NCBI GenBank assembly: GCA_021413965.1
Contig: JAIOPI010000010.1
Span: 333,440 to 397,439, forward strand
DNA from: Lentisphaerota bacterium
GTDB lineage: Bacteria; Verrucomicrobiota; Kiritimatiellia; UBA8416; JAIOPI01
Direction: 5' to 3'
Length of the DNA: 64,000 nt
In this document: positions 48,521 through 57,140 of the stretch, one piece after another
Position numbering within the stretch: position 1 is the stretch's first letter
How the letters are laid out: each line of letters begins with the position of its first letter
Translations under genes and position numbers: made by a program
The notes under the pieces: model-generated
What the model saw: only the letters and a program-made list of their open reading frames with translations
Database searches by the model: none
Told to the model about the DNA's origin: nothing

Positions 48521-49521
48521 TGACCCCACACGAGCGATTTCAGGCGGTGACGCATTTTCGCCCCTTCGACCGCCTGCCCGTGATCGAGTGGGCCATGTGG
48601 TGGGATCAGACCATCGCCCGCTGGCATACCGAGGGCCTGCCGCCAGAGATGACCGACCGCTACGCGATCACCCGCCACTTCGGCCTCGACGTCTATTATC
48701 AGGACTGGCTTTCGGTGCGCAAACCGGGCTGCCCGCGGGCGCCTTCGCACGGCGCGCCACTCATGCCCGCCACCCTGGAAGGGTATGAACGCCTGCGCCC
48801 GCACCTGTTCCCTGACGAGGCGCTGAACCGTGCCCGCTGGTCTGGGTGGGCCGCCGAGCAGCAGCGCGGCGACGCCGTCCTGTGGTTGACCCTGGACGGC
48901 TTCTTCTGGTTTGCGCGCACCCTGCTGGGCATCCAACCGCACCTCTATGCCTTCTACGATGCGCCGGAACTCCTGCACCGCATCAACGCCGACCTCGCCG
49001 AGTGGCAGCTGCGCATGATCGAGCAGGTCTGCGCCGTCTGCGCGCCTGACTTCATCACCTTCGCCGAGGACCTCAGCTACAACAACGGCCCCATGCTCTC
49101 GCGGGCCCTCTTCGAGGAATTCGTCACGCCCTACTATGCGCGCGTCGTGCCCCTGCTGAAGCGCCGCGGCGTGCTCGTGGTCGTGGATTCCGACGGCGAC
49201 ATCACGATGCCCGCACCCTGGTTCGAGGCCGCCGGCGTCGAGGGCATCCTGCCCCTGGAGCGTCAGGCCGGCGTCGACATCGCACGCCTCCGCGCCGCGC
49301 ACCCCCGCCTGTGCTTCATCGGCCATTTCGACAAGATGACCATGACACGCGGGGAAGACGCCATGCGCGCCGAGTTCGAACGCCTGCTGCCAACGGCCAG
49401 GCAGGGAGGCTTCCTGATCAGCTGCGACCACCAGACCCCGCCCGGGGTGTCCTACCAGGCCTACCAGTGCTACTTGGCCCTGTTCCGAGAGTACGCGCAG
49501 CGGGCGGGTGCATCAGGCTGA
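48517..49521 (+). CDS. Uroporphyrinogen decarboxylase (UroD/MtaA superfamily) protein
   Basis: The protein is 334 residues. ATG overlaps the PhyH stop (ATGA), indicating coupling. MMTPHERFQAVTHFRPFDRLPVIEW is the characteristic N-terminal text of UroD-superfamily paralogues, followed by the TIM-barrel segments DFITFAEDLSYNNGPMLS, RRGVLVVVDSDGDI and FIGHFDKM. Several residues of true HemE are absent, so this is not haem synthesis. Members of this branch resemble corrinoid methyltransferases (MtaA/MtbA) that use a zinc-activated thiol. No zinc motif could be confirmed, so the reaction stays open. Confidence 0.88.
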   Translation: MMTPHERFQAVTHFRPFDRLPVIEWAMWWDQTIARWHTEGLPPEMTDRYAITRHFGLDVYYQDWLSVRKPGCPRAPSHGAPLMPATLEGYERLRPHLFPDEALNRARWSGWAAEQQRGDAVLWLTLDGFFWFARTLLGIQPHLYAFYDAPELLHRINADLAEWQLRMIEQVCAVCAPDFITFAEDLSYNNGPMLSRALFEEFVTPYYARVVPLLKRRGVLVVVDSDGDITMPAPWFEAAGVEGILPLERQAGVDIARLRAAHPRLCFIGHFDKMTMTRGEDAMRAEFERLLPTARQGGFLISCDHQTPPGVSYQAYQCYLALFREYAQRAGASG

Positions 49522-49536
49522 TGCCCATCAAGCCGG

Positions 49537-51735
49537 TCACGCCTTGGCCAGCCGCTCGCGCAGCGCGCGGATTATCTTCTGACGCTGGCGCGGATAGCGT
49601 ACATACGGCTCGAGCTCTTGGGGCTCCGGCTTCAGGCGCGGCGCCACGTGCGCCTGCACCGCCGCCTGCGCGTCGCGCACGAGCGCCTCCATCTTCTGCA
49701 GCCCCGCGGTCGGCATGCAGCGCCCGCCGATCACGGACGATGCGTAGAGATCCTGAACTTCGTCGTTCACGGCCTGCGTGCCGATCCATGCCTCCAGGTC
49801 ACGCTCCGCCACACAGCGCTGCGTCTGGAACCACGGTCCCTGCGCATCGAGCAACGCCTTGAGTTGCAGCAGCGCCTCCCGCGCGAGCCCCACCGCCCGA
49901 TCCGCCGCCGCCACGCTCGCCTGGGCGCCCGCCCAGTCGCCTGCGGTGGCCGCCTGCTGCGCATCGACCAGCACGGCCAGCGCACGATACTTCTCGGTGG
50001 TCCACTGCGCATAGCGCCATTGCGCCTCGGCACTCGCCTTCAGAAAGCGCAGCGGCTCGGTCCCTGTCGCCACGGAGCCCAGGTGCGCGCGGGCCGCCGC
50101 CAGATGCGCCACCGCGCCGTCCAGCAGCGCGAGCATGTCCGCGCGCGACAGGCGCCGGTGCTGCTTCACCGGCACCGCCCCGGGCTTGCCCGGTTGCTCG
50201 ACGTATTCGGTGATTTCGGCGACGCAGGTGGCCGCCGCATCGCCGGGCACCGCCCAGTGATGGAAGCGGCTGACCAAGATGCTCGTGTACGCATTGTACG
50301 GCGGCGTCCACACCGCCTCGAGCTCGCGCACCGCGGCCTGCAAGGCGGGCGAACCGTCGCCGTAGTAGCAGGTCAGGAAGGTGTCGGTGAACGCGGTGGG
50401 ATCAAAACGCTCCGGATCCCAGGCGATGGTTGCAAACGCCTGGATGTTCAGCTCGCCGGAAAACGCGCTCACCAGGTGCGCCTCAAAGCCCTTGACGCCC
50501 ATGCGGTGCGTCAACAGCATCTCGCGATGCATGTCATGCACCCGCGGCGACACCGTGGTGCAAGAGCCCGTATCCCAGTTGACGATCAAGTCGAAGATCG
50601 TGGTCATGCCGCGCTCAACGTAGGGCGGCAGCTGGGAAAACTCATGCATGTTGAGCATCGTCAGGTCCGACGGCAGCGCCCCGCCTTCCGTCGGCAGGCT
50701 CCAGTCGAGCAGGAGGATGCGCTTGTCGGGAGCCTGGCGACGCAGCCGGGCGATGTACCCAGCCACCAGGTCCACAAAGGACTTTCCGGACTCGCATTCC
50801 GGACAGTGGCAGTGGCCCTCGGGCGGCCAGAAGACGAAGCCGTCCGCCTCGGCATAGGTGTCGAAGTACTCGGCCGCGGCCGCCTCCAGGAAGGCGCGTC
50901 CGGCGCGCCCGCACAGGTCGCCCTCATACACGCCACCGATGCCGGTACAGGCCTGCTCGGGATGCGCATCCACGTAGGGATAGGTCGCGCCGTTGGTCAC
51001 GAACCCGATCCAGACCTTCACGCCAAATCCATGGGCGTAACGGATGAGGTGCTGGGTCATGCGGATGCGCTGCTCCGTGGTCATCACCGGGTCGTTCGTC
51101 ACGCGCGCCTCGGGAAACTGCCGGTACGCGATCCAGTTCATCCCTGCGAAGCATTGCAGGTGCACGGTGTTCAGCCGGTTCTGCACGCACCAGCGGATGG
51201 CTTGCTCCCAGCGGGCCTGGTCCCAGAACCAGAAGGAATGCAGGCGCGAGTAATCGCCCAGCACCTGCGGCTTGAAGCAGCGCGTTTCGGCCGCCGGGTG
51301 TTCCAGCTTGTGCATCGCGGGTATCGCGACCGCGGCCAGGCGCGGCACTCGGACTTCATCGAAGAAGAATCCCACGCCCAGCGTGTTCAGCAGATCGTAG
51401 ACCGCGTACCAGGTGGCGAGCACATGGCTACCCGCCAGCAACAGGGTGCGGACGCCGGCGTGCTCCACCGTCTTGATCAGGTACGCCTCGGCACCGCCGG
51501 TGGCCAGCGTGGCCGCCTCGGAGGCCCACTCCGGCTGCGCGGCCAGCGCGGCCCGATCGCAGACGAGGATGCAAAGGTCCCCGGGCCGCGTCCCGGCCAG
51601 GCGCTCGACGCCGATCGTTGTGCCTGTCAGTTCTCCCAGATAGTGCGCCAGTTCCGTGGCCGGCCCTTGAGCGGCTTCATCCGCGACCACCACACGGCAA
51701 TACGCCTTGCCTCGTTCGATTAATGTCCAGTTCAT
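49537..51735 (-). CDS. Putative glycoside hydrolase, GH67/GH20b N-terminal domain plus DUF4838-like barrel
   Basis: The protein is 732 residues, no signal peptide. Residues ~1-125 resemble the alpha-glucuronidase/hexosaminidase N-terminal fold (AAQGPATELAHYLGELTG, then LAGSHVLATWYAVYDLLNTLGVGFFFD). The central TIM-barrel-like part has IRWCVQNRLNTVHLQCFAGMNW and FVFWPPEGHCHCPECE, whose cysteines could bind zinc, as in DUF4838 proteins. The C-terminal ~250 residues are helical. It is the last gene of the GH95-ROK-SIS-transporter operon; its ATG overlaps the preceding stop. A glucuronidase-like or hexosaminidase-like role is inference only. Confidence 0.66.
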   Translation of the reverse strand: MNWTLIERGKAYCRVVVADEAAQGPATELAHYLGELTGTTIGVERLAGTRPGDLCILVCDRAALAAQPEWASEAATLATGGAEAYLIKTVEHAGVRTLLLAGSHVLATWYAVYDLLNTLGVGFFFDEVRVPRLAAVAIPAMHKLEHPAAETRCFKPQVLGDYSRLHSFWFWDQARWEQAIRWCVQNRLNTVHLQCFAGMNWIAYRQFPEARVTNDPVMTTEQRIRMTQHLIRYAHGFGVKVWIGFVTNGATYPYVDAHPEQACTGIGGVYEGDLCGRAGRAFLEAAAAEYFDTYAEADGFVFWPPEGHCHCPECESGKSFVDLVAGYIARLRRQAPDKRILLLDWSLPTEGGALPSDLTMLNMHEFSQLPPYVERGMTTIFDLIVNWDTGSCTTVSPRVHDMHREMLLTHRMGVKGFEAHLVSAFSGELNIQAFATIAWDPERFDPTAFTDTFLTCYYGDGSPALQAAVRELEAVWTPPYNAYTSILVSRFHHWAVPGDAAATCVAEITEYVEQPGKPGAVPVKQHRRLSRADMLALLDGAVAHLAAARAHLGSVATGTEPLRFLKASAEAQWRYAQWTTEKYRALAVLVDAQQAATAGDWAGAQASVAAADRAVGLAREALLQLKALLDAQGPWFQTQRCVAERDLEAWIGTQAVNDEVQDLYASSVIGGRCMPTAGLQKMEALVRDAQAAVQAHVAPRLKPEPQELEPYVRYPRQRQKIIRALRERLAKA

Positions 51736-52079
51736 GTGTTACCCCCCCAAGTGGCCAGCGCGGTGCCGGCAGTAGCGAGCAAAATGCCAAACCACTGAAT
51801 CCAGGAAAGCCGCGAGTGGAACAACACGGCGAGCGCCAGCTGCGAGCCCAGCGTGCTCCCCACGCATGCCAGCACCAGCGCAACGTTCGGATTGTCGGGC
51901 ATTTGGGCGAACACGAGCATCAGGAAATAGATGCTGGACCCGCCAAAGAGGTTGCCGCCCAGAAAGCCCGTGTACCAGCGGCGCGCGTGCACGGTGCCGC
52001 GCAGGCTGCCCCACTTGAACGTCACGTAAGACAGCACCTGCAGCATCCAGAAGAACGCCAGGGCACTCAGCAGGCTCAC
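51732..52079 (-). CDS. Four-helix small multidrug-resistance/EamA-half transporter subunit, paired (second)
   Basis: The protein is 115 residues with four hydrophobic helices. It starts at a GTG that overlaps the stop of the partner gene (GTGA). The C-terminus WFGILLATAGTALATWGG matches the EamA/SMR last helix. It is the half-size type that works as a dimer, like ArnE/ArnF or SMR pairs. Having two adjacent, overlapping half-transporter genes suggests a heterodimer. In the operon it lies between the sugar isomerase and the DUF4838-like hydrolase, so a sugar or uronate derivative may be the cargo. This is inference. Confidence 0.7.
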   Translation of the reverse strand: MSLLSALAFFWMLQVLSYVTFKWGSLRGTVHARRWYTGFLGGNLFGGSSIYFLMLVFAQMPDNPNVALVLACVGSTLGSQLALAVLFHSRLSWIQWFGILLATAGTALATWGGNT

Positions 52080-52453
52080 GACGCGGCGCCCTCCGCAGCC
52101 GGCTGGGGCGCGGGGGCCACCGGTCGAGCCTGCCAGGTGGCCAGAGCCGTGCCGACCATCACCACGGCGATGCCGCCCCACTGCAACGGCGCCAGATGCG
52201 CCCGGTAGAGTACCCAGTACAGGCCCTGCGTGACCATAAAGGCGCCACTCTGGCACAGGATCATGGCGACGTTGACGTTCAGGTGGCTGTAGAGACGCAT
52301 CATGAACCAGGTGGCGGAAATGCCAAGGGCATTGCCGCCAAGGAAATACGCCAGGCGATGCCCTTCATCCGTTCCGCCCTGCTTGAAACACACGCTACCG
52401 GCGACGGCGAAGATCCAGTAGCCCGCCAGCAGCCCCACATTCCGCCAATTCAT
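52076..52453 (-). CDS. Four-helix small multidrug-resistance/EamA-half transporter subunit, paired (first)
   Basis: The protein is 125 residues from the ATG (MNWRNVGLL); a TTG six codons earlier is an alternative start. It has four hydrophobic helices and ends WGGIAVVMVGTALATWQ, then an Ala/Pro-rich tail. Together with the next gene it forms an overlapping pair of half-size DMT proteins, so a heterodimeric transporter is plausible. The text FKQGGTDEGHRLAYFLGGNALGISATWFM is like that of ArnE/SMR proteins, with no assigned substrate. Confidence 0.7.
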   Translation of the reverse strand: MNWRNVGLLAGYWIFAVAGSVCFKQGGTDEGHRLAYFLGGNALGISATWFMMRLYSHLNVNVAMILCQSGAFMVTQGLYWVLYRAHLAPLQWGGIAVVMVGTALATWQARPVAPAPQPAAEGAAS

Positions 52454-52551
52454 CCGGTGACTATGCCGCAACCGGCCGCCGGTGTCGAAACGTTCGTGCG
52501 GTCACCCCCGGACGTGACGCCGCCCAGGCCCAGCGCAATCCGGGGCCCGCG

Positions 52552-53598
52552 TCATTCCCGCGTGGTAATCTTCCCGCCGTAGCGGAATTTTCCCGCCTCC
52601 ACGCCGCGTCGCCGTGCAATGGCTTCGAGCAGCAGGGCGTGGGTGGTGGCGGCCGCCAGCGGGAAGAGGGATTCCCCCAAGGATGGAACCGCCAGCACCA
52701 CACTCCGCTCACCCGGCAGCGTGAGCGGGCAGCTCGCGAGGGCCACCACGTGGCTCCCTTTTGTGGCCGCCTCCTGCGCCATGGACACGAGCAACTCGCC
52801 GCCCGCGCCCTCGGGGATCAGAAACACGACCCGGTGCGCGGAGTCCGCCTTCTCAAGGGGTCCGTGCCGAAACGCCCCGCCCGTAAAGGCCGCACAGGCG
52901 CACCGCGTGCCCTCGATGAACGTCAGCGCGGTCTGCTTGGCCGCCGCCATGGCCGGCCCCCGGGATACGACATCGATGGCACCCGTGTCCGCCAGCAGCG
53001 CCGCCGCGCGTTCGATACCCGCGTGATCGCATCGGGGCATCGCCTCGGCCGCCGCCCCCAGTTCCCCAAGCGCAACATCGATGCGCCCGACGCCCTCCGC
53101 GGCCGCCGCCATGAGATGCAGCAGCCCCACCGTGTTGACATAGGTCTTCGTCGAAATGGCCGTCTCGTGTCCGGCTCGCAGCGGCAGCACCAGATCCGAC
53201 GCGCGCGCCATGCTGCTGGCCTCATTGTTCACAATCACCGCCAGCGCCCCCGTGCCGCGCCGTGCCTCCGTCACCTGGCGCGTCTCGATGCTTTCGCCCG
53301 ACTGGCTGATTCCCGCCAGCAAGCCGGGAACGGGCCGGGCATAGTGCAGAAGTTCCCCGGCATCCACCGTCGTGGCATCCACGCCGGCAATCGCCAGCCG
53401 CCACACGATCGCCTCTGGCGCGAATTCCGACGTGCCCATGCCCGTGAAGATCACCCGGCGATGCGTGTGGGCCAGGTCCGCCCAGCCGGCCAGGCGCGCG
53501 CGCCCCGCCCCACGGTAGTAGGACACCAAGTCACGCAGCGCCGCCGGCTGTTCCGCAACCTCGTTTAGGAAGATCGATTGGCGCACGTGCTCGCTCAT
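52552..53598 (-). CDS. Double-SIS-domain sugar isomerase-like protein
   Basis: The protein is 348 residues. The start is at MSEHVRQSIF, with GGAG upstream. Two SIS domains are visible: the first with RRVIFTGMGTSEFAPEAIVWRL and GISQSGESIETRQVTEARRG, the second with FTGGAFRHGPLEKADSAHRVVFLIPEGAG. This is the isomerase part of the GlmS/AgaS/FrlB group without the glutaminase domain. It should interconvert or deaminate phosphorylated (amino) sugars or fructoselysine-like adducts. Its ROK kinase neighbour would provide the phosphorylated substrate. The exact sugar is not fixed. Confidence 0.88.
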   Translation of the reverse strand: MSEHVRQSIFLNEVAEQPAALRDLVSYYRGAGRARLAGWADLAHTHRRVIFTGMGTSEFAPEAIVWRLAIAGVDATTVDAGELLHYARPVPGLLAGISQSGESIETRQVTEARRGTGALAVIVNNEASSMARASDLVLPLRAGHETAISTKTYVNTVGLLHLMAAAAEGVGRIDVALGELGAAAEAMPRCDHAGIERAAALLADTGAIDVVSRGPAMAAAKQTALTFIEGTRCACAAFTGGAFRHGPLEKADSAHRVVFLIPEGAGGELLVSMAQEAATKGSHVVALASCPLTLPGERSVVLAVPSLGESLFPLAAATTHALLLEAIARRRGVEAGKFRYGGKITTRE

Positions 53599-53667
53599 GA
53601 TGTGACACTCCAGATGACGTTTGCCAGGGATGACCGGCCATATCCGCGGCATTCGTGCAGTTCGTGG

Positions 53668-54570
53668 TTACTCCCGCTTCCCGGTCGTCACGGTGTTAAA
53701 CAGTCTGGCGGCGCCCAGCAGCGCGGCCCGCTCCCCAAGCAGTCCGAGAGTCAGTCGCGTGCGCGCCCCTGCCATGGCACCGGACAGGAAGGTCTCACGC
53801 AAGCCAGGCTCAAACAAATCAAAGGTCTGGCTGACTGAGCCTCCGAACACGATGACATCGGGATCGATGACATTCGCCAGAAACGCCGCAACGCGTCCCA
53901 CGGATTGCCCGAACGCGACCAACGTCTGGCAGGCCTCGGCTTCGCCCGCGCGGGCACGTGCCTCAATGTCATGTCCACGCACCGCGCGCCCCGTTCGTCG
54001 CGCGTAAAGCCGTTCCAGTGCGGCGCCGCAGGCGTGCTGCTCAACCGTTCCCCCATCGAAAGGCGAATTCCAGATTTCACCGGCAAACCCGTGGCTGCCG
54101 CCGTGGCAGCGCCCCTCAATGATCAGGCCCAGGCCCACGCCGGTGCCCAGCGTGATCCCGCACAAATTCCGTGTGCCACGCCCCGCGCCCTGCCACCATT
54201 CACCCACCGCATAGCAGTTGGCATCGTTGAACGCGCAGACAGGCAACCCCACGGCGGCGCCCACCGTGGTCCGCAAGGGAAATCCAGTCAGCGTGGGCAC
54301 GTTGTCGGACGCCACGAGTCCGCCGTGCTCGTCCTCGACCGTGGGCATGCCCAGCGCCACGCCGCCAAGCCTGGTGGCCGAGCCCCGCACCTCGCGGATG
54401 AGGGCGCACAGATCGTCTACGATCTGGCCGGGAGGGCGCTGCGCGTGCGTCGGCCGGCGGGCCACATCACGGCACGCCCCATCAGGCGACACCAACGCGG
54501 CGCGCAGCCACGTGCCGCCAAAATCCACGCTCACCACCGAACGGTCGTCATCCGTCATGTTCACGCTCAT
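53668..54570 (-). CDS. ROK family sugar kinase
   Basis: The protein is 300 residues from MSVNMTDDD; a second ATG four codons on is possible. The phosphate-1 motif is VVSVDFGGTWLRAAL, the phosphate-2 and active-site region VCAFNDANCYAVGEW, and the adenosine region LCGITLGTGVGLGLI. The usual ROK zinc signature CxCGxxGCxE is reduced to HACGAALE, with one cysteine, so zinc binding is doubtful. No helix-turn-helix is present, so this is a kinase rather than a repressor. It phosphorylates a hexose, probably for the SIS isomerase 69 bases downstream. Confidence 0.9.
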   Translation of the reverse strand: MSVNMTDDDRSVVSVDFGGTWLRAALVSPDGACRDVARRPTHAQRPPGQIVDDLCALIREVRGSATRLGGVALGMPTVEDEHGGLVASDNVPTLTGFPLRTTVGAAVGLPVCAFNDANCYAVGEWWQGAGRGTRNLCGITLGTGVGLGLIIEGRCHGGSHGFAGEIWNSPFDGGTVEQHACGAALERLYARRTGRAVRGHDIEARARAGEAEACQTLVAFGQSVGRVAAFLANVIDPDVIVFGGSVSQTFDLFEPGLRETFLSGAMAGARTRLTLGLLGERAALLGAARLFNTVTTGKRE

Positions 54571-54682
54571 TGCCGCTGTATCGACCCGCAACCACCTTCG
54601 GCAAGGGCCCGCCGGCTCCCGGGAGCGAATACGGCAAGGCCACGGGAAACGAGGAGCAGCACCCCGCGCGTCCGGAAGTCGA

Positions 54683-56959
54683 CTACACCAGGAGTGTATA
54701 CGTGACGTCCATGGTCGTGGGGAAGGCCAACCCATCGCCCGTCCGCTCAACGGCGACGGGCCGACCCATCGCGTCAACAATCCGCCATCCTGACGGCGCA
54801 TGGATAAGCCTGCAGGGGACGCCGCGCGTGCTCGTAATCGTCGCGCCGGTTAGCGCGCCGCCGCACCAGTGCATACCGACCACAAAGCCGCCGCGCGCGC
54901 GGAGTCCGTCCACCCGCCCTTCCGGCCACGCCGCGGGCAAGGCCGGCAGCAGGTGCAGGTTCCCGTGATAGCTCTGCAGGAGCATCTCGACCACCGCCGC
55001 CGTGCCGCCCAGGTTGCCGTCGATTTGAAAAATCCGCGGCGGATGCAGATCGAGCAGCGAATCGGTCGCAAAATCCGTGATCAGGTGCTGCAGGTGTTCC
55101 CACGCGTCCTCGCGGCGCCCCAGGCGGGCAAACAGGCAGGCCACCCACGAGCGGCTCCATCCGGTGTGTCCGCCGCCCGCGGCGAGGCGCCGCGTGAGTG
55201 ATACTTCCGCTGCGCGCCATAACTCCGGGGTGCGCTCGGGATCCAGCACATCTCCCGGATGCACGCCGATGAGATGCGATACGTGGCGATGCTCCGGCTC
55301 GACCTCATCAAAGTCCTCGTTCCATTCCTGTAACTGCCCGTGCCTCCCGATCTTCAGCTCCGGCAACGTCGCTCGCATGGTGCGCCAGCGCTCCTGGGCC
55401 TCCGCATCGACTCCCAGGATTTCGGCGGCTTGAAGGGCGTAGCGCAGGGCCTCCCGCGCCAGAATCACATCCATGGTGGAGGACACACCCAGGCTGACCG
55501 GCAGATCGCCGCCCCCCACGAAGCGATTTTCGGGTGACTGCGAGGGCACGATCTGCAGGACGCCCTGCGCGTCCGCCACGAGGTAATCTTCGTAAAACGA
55601 CGCCACGTCCTTGAAAAACGGATACGCCCGCTTGCACAGGAAGTCCGCGTCCAGCCCGAATTCGTAATGCCACCACAGGTGCTGCGCCAGCCACGGTGCC
55701 GCGCCAATCCAGACGGCCCAACCAAAAGACTCCGGCGTGGACCGTCCCCACGCATCCGTCTGGATCGGGAACAACACGCCCCGGCAGCCGTACAGGTCCA
55801 TCGCCGCTTTCCGCGCATGCGGCACGAATCGCTCGATGTGCTGAAACAGCGCCTCGGCATAGCGCTGCATGCCCGTGGTCTCGGCAATCCAGTAGCACAT
55901 CTGCAGATTGATATCGTGGTGGTAATCGCAATCCCACGGCGGTCGCAAATCCTCGTTCCACTTGCCCTGCAGGTTGGCCGGCAATTCCGCGTTGGCCGAC
56001 GACGCGCACAGGAGGTAGCGGCCATAATCAAAGTAGAGTGCCGCCAGTGCCGGATCCGGTGCTCCCGCCCGCAGCCGCCGCAAGCGTTCATCCGTTGGCA
56101 TGTCCGGCTCCGACAGCGCCAGTTCCAGGCGCATGCTGCCGAAATGCCGGCGGTGCGAGGCGACGTGGGCCGCCACCAGCGCCTCCCAGTCCAGCGGCGT
56201 CGACAGCGATCGCTCAGCCACTTCCGACGCCGCCGTCTTGCCGCGGGCCTTAACCCCGATGTTGATGGCCAAGACCACCTCGGTCACGCCGCGCAGCAGG
56301 AGTTTCCGCCCATCCAGAACCTGCGCGTCGCCATCGCGCGTGCAGACCTGCACCTGCACGCGAAAGTCGACGCCATCGCGAATGGCACCATCCATGACCA
56401 GTCGCGTCGAGCGCGTATCAAACGCCAGCCCGCAGGCGTCGTCGTGCAGGCGATCGAGCCACAGGGCGCACTGGAAGGGCTCGCCTGAACGGCGCACACG
56501 CATGAGAATCTGGTCCTCCTCCAGATGTGCAAGATATTCTCGCGTAAACCGCTTGCCGGCCCTGTAGGACACCGTCGCCACGGCGCGGTCCAGATCCAGC
56601 TCGCGATGGTACTCATGCGCCGGCCCGTGCTCGAACTCGACGTAGAGGTCGCCGGCTGGCTGATAGGGATCCACGCGGCCGGGCGTCCGGCTCATGCCGC
56701 CCATCCCCGCAAACGCGTCGTTGGCTGCCTGCGTGCCCTCCGCGTAGCGCCGCTCGAGCAGCAGCTGCCGCACGGATGCCAGGCGGTCATGGCGAGGCTG
56801 GTTATCGCGCTGCCGGTTGACTCCGGTCCACAGCCATTCGTGGTTCAGCGCCACCCGCTCGCGCTTGCATGCCCCCAGCACCATCGCCGCCAGCCGGCCC
56901 GTCCCGATGGGCAATCCCTCGAACCAATCCCGGGCCGGACTCTGATACCAAAGCTTCAT
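54683..56959 (-). CDS. GH95 family alpha-L-fucosidase-like (or alpha-galactosidase) glycosidase
   Basis: The protein is 758 residues, with GGAG six bases before the ATG. GH95 hallmarks are WFEGLPIGTGRLAAMV at the start, ANLQGKWNEDLRPPWDCDYHHDIN in the middle, the catalytic-acid region LQEWNEDFDEVEPEHRHVSHL around residue 545, and the second Asp in FQIDGNLGG around residue 645. This inverting (alpha/alpha)6 enzyme releases alpha-1,2-linked fucose (or galactose). It has no signal peptide, so it works on imported oligosaccharides. It leads the operon GH95-ROK-SIS-transporter pair-DUF4838-like and is divergent from the second PhyH gene. Confidence 0.92.
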   Translation of the reverse strand: MKLWYQSPARDWFEGLPIGTGRLAAMVLGACKRERVALNHEWLWTGVNRQRDNQPRHDRLASVRQLLLERRYAEGTQAANDAFAGMGGMSRTPGRVDPYQPAGDLYVEFEHGPAHEYHRELDLDRAVATVSYRAGKRFTREYLAHLEEDQILMRVRRSGEPFQCALWLDRLHDDACGLAFDTRSTRLVMDGAIRDGVDFRVQVQVCTRDGDAQVLDGRKLLLRGVTEVVLAINIGVKARGKTAASEVAERSLSTPLDWEALVAAHVASHRRHFGSMRLELALSEPDMPTDERLRRLRAGAPDPALAALYFDYGRYLLCASSANAELPANLQGKWNEDLRPPWDCDYHHDINLQMCYWIAETTGMQRYAEALFQHIERFVPHARKAAMDLYGCRGVLFPIQTDAWGRSTPESFGWAVWIGAAPWLAQHLWWHYEFGLDADFLCKRAYPFFKDVASFYEDYLVADAQGVLQIVPSQSPENRFVGGGDLPVSLGVSSTMDVILAREALRYALQAAEILGVDAEAQERWRTMRATLPELKIGRHGQLQEWNEDFDEVEPEHRHVSHLIGVHPGDVLDPERTPELWRAAEVSLTRRLAAGGGHTGWSRSWVACLFARLGRREDAWEHLQHLITDFATDSLLDLHPPRIFQIDGNLGGTAAVVEMLLQSYHGNLHLLPALPAAWPEGRVDGLRARGGFVVGMHWCGGALTGATITSTRGVPCRLIHAPSGWRIVDAMGRPVAVERTGDGLAFPTTMDVTYTLLV

Positions 56960-57140
56960 GATGTCTCCGTTGATCCTGCACTCTATATCGCATTCCACTC
57001 GATGAGACGAGTCTGTCTGGAACCGCATGCACCACCGCGCACACGACTCCCGGCAATCACAGTCCGCTTGCCTCGTGACCGGCGCCTCGCTAGGCTTCGC
57101 CCAGGGGGTGGGAATGCGGCCAGACACGACCGGGGGAATC

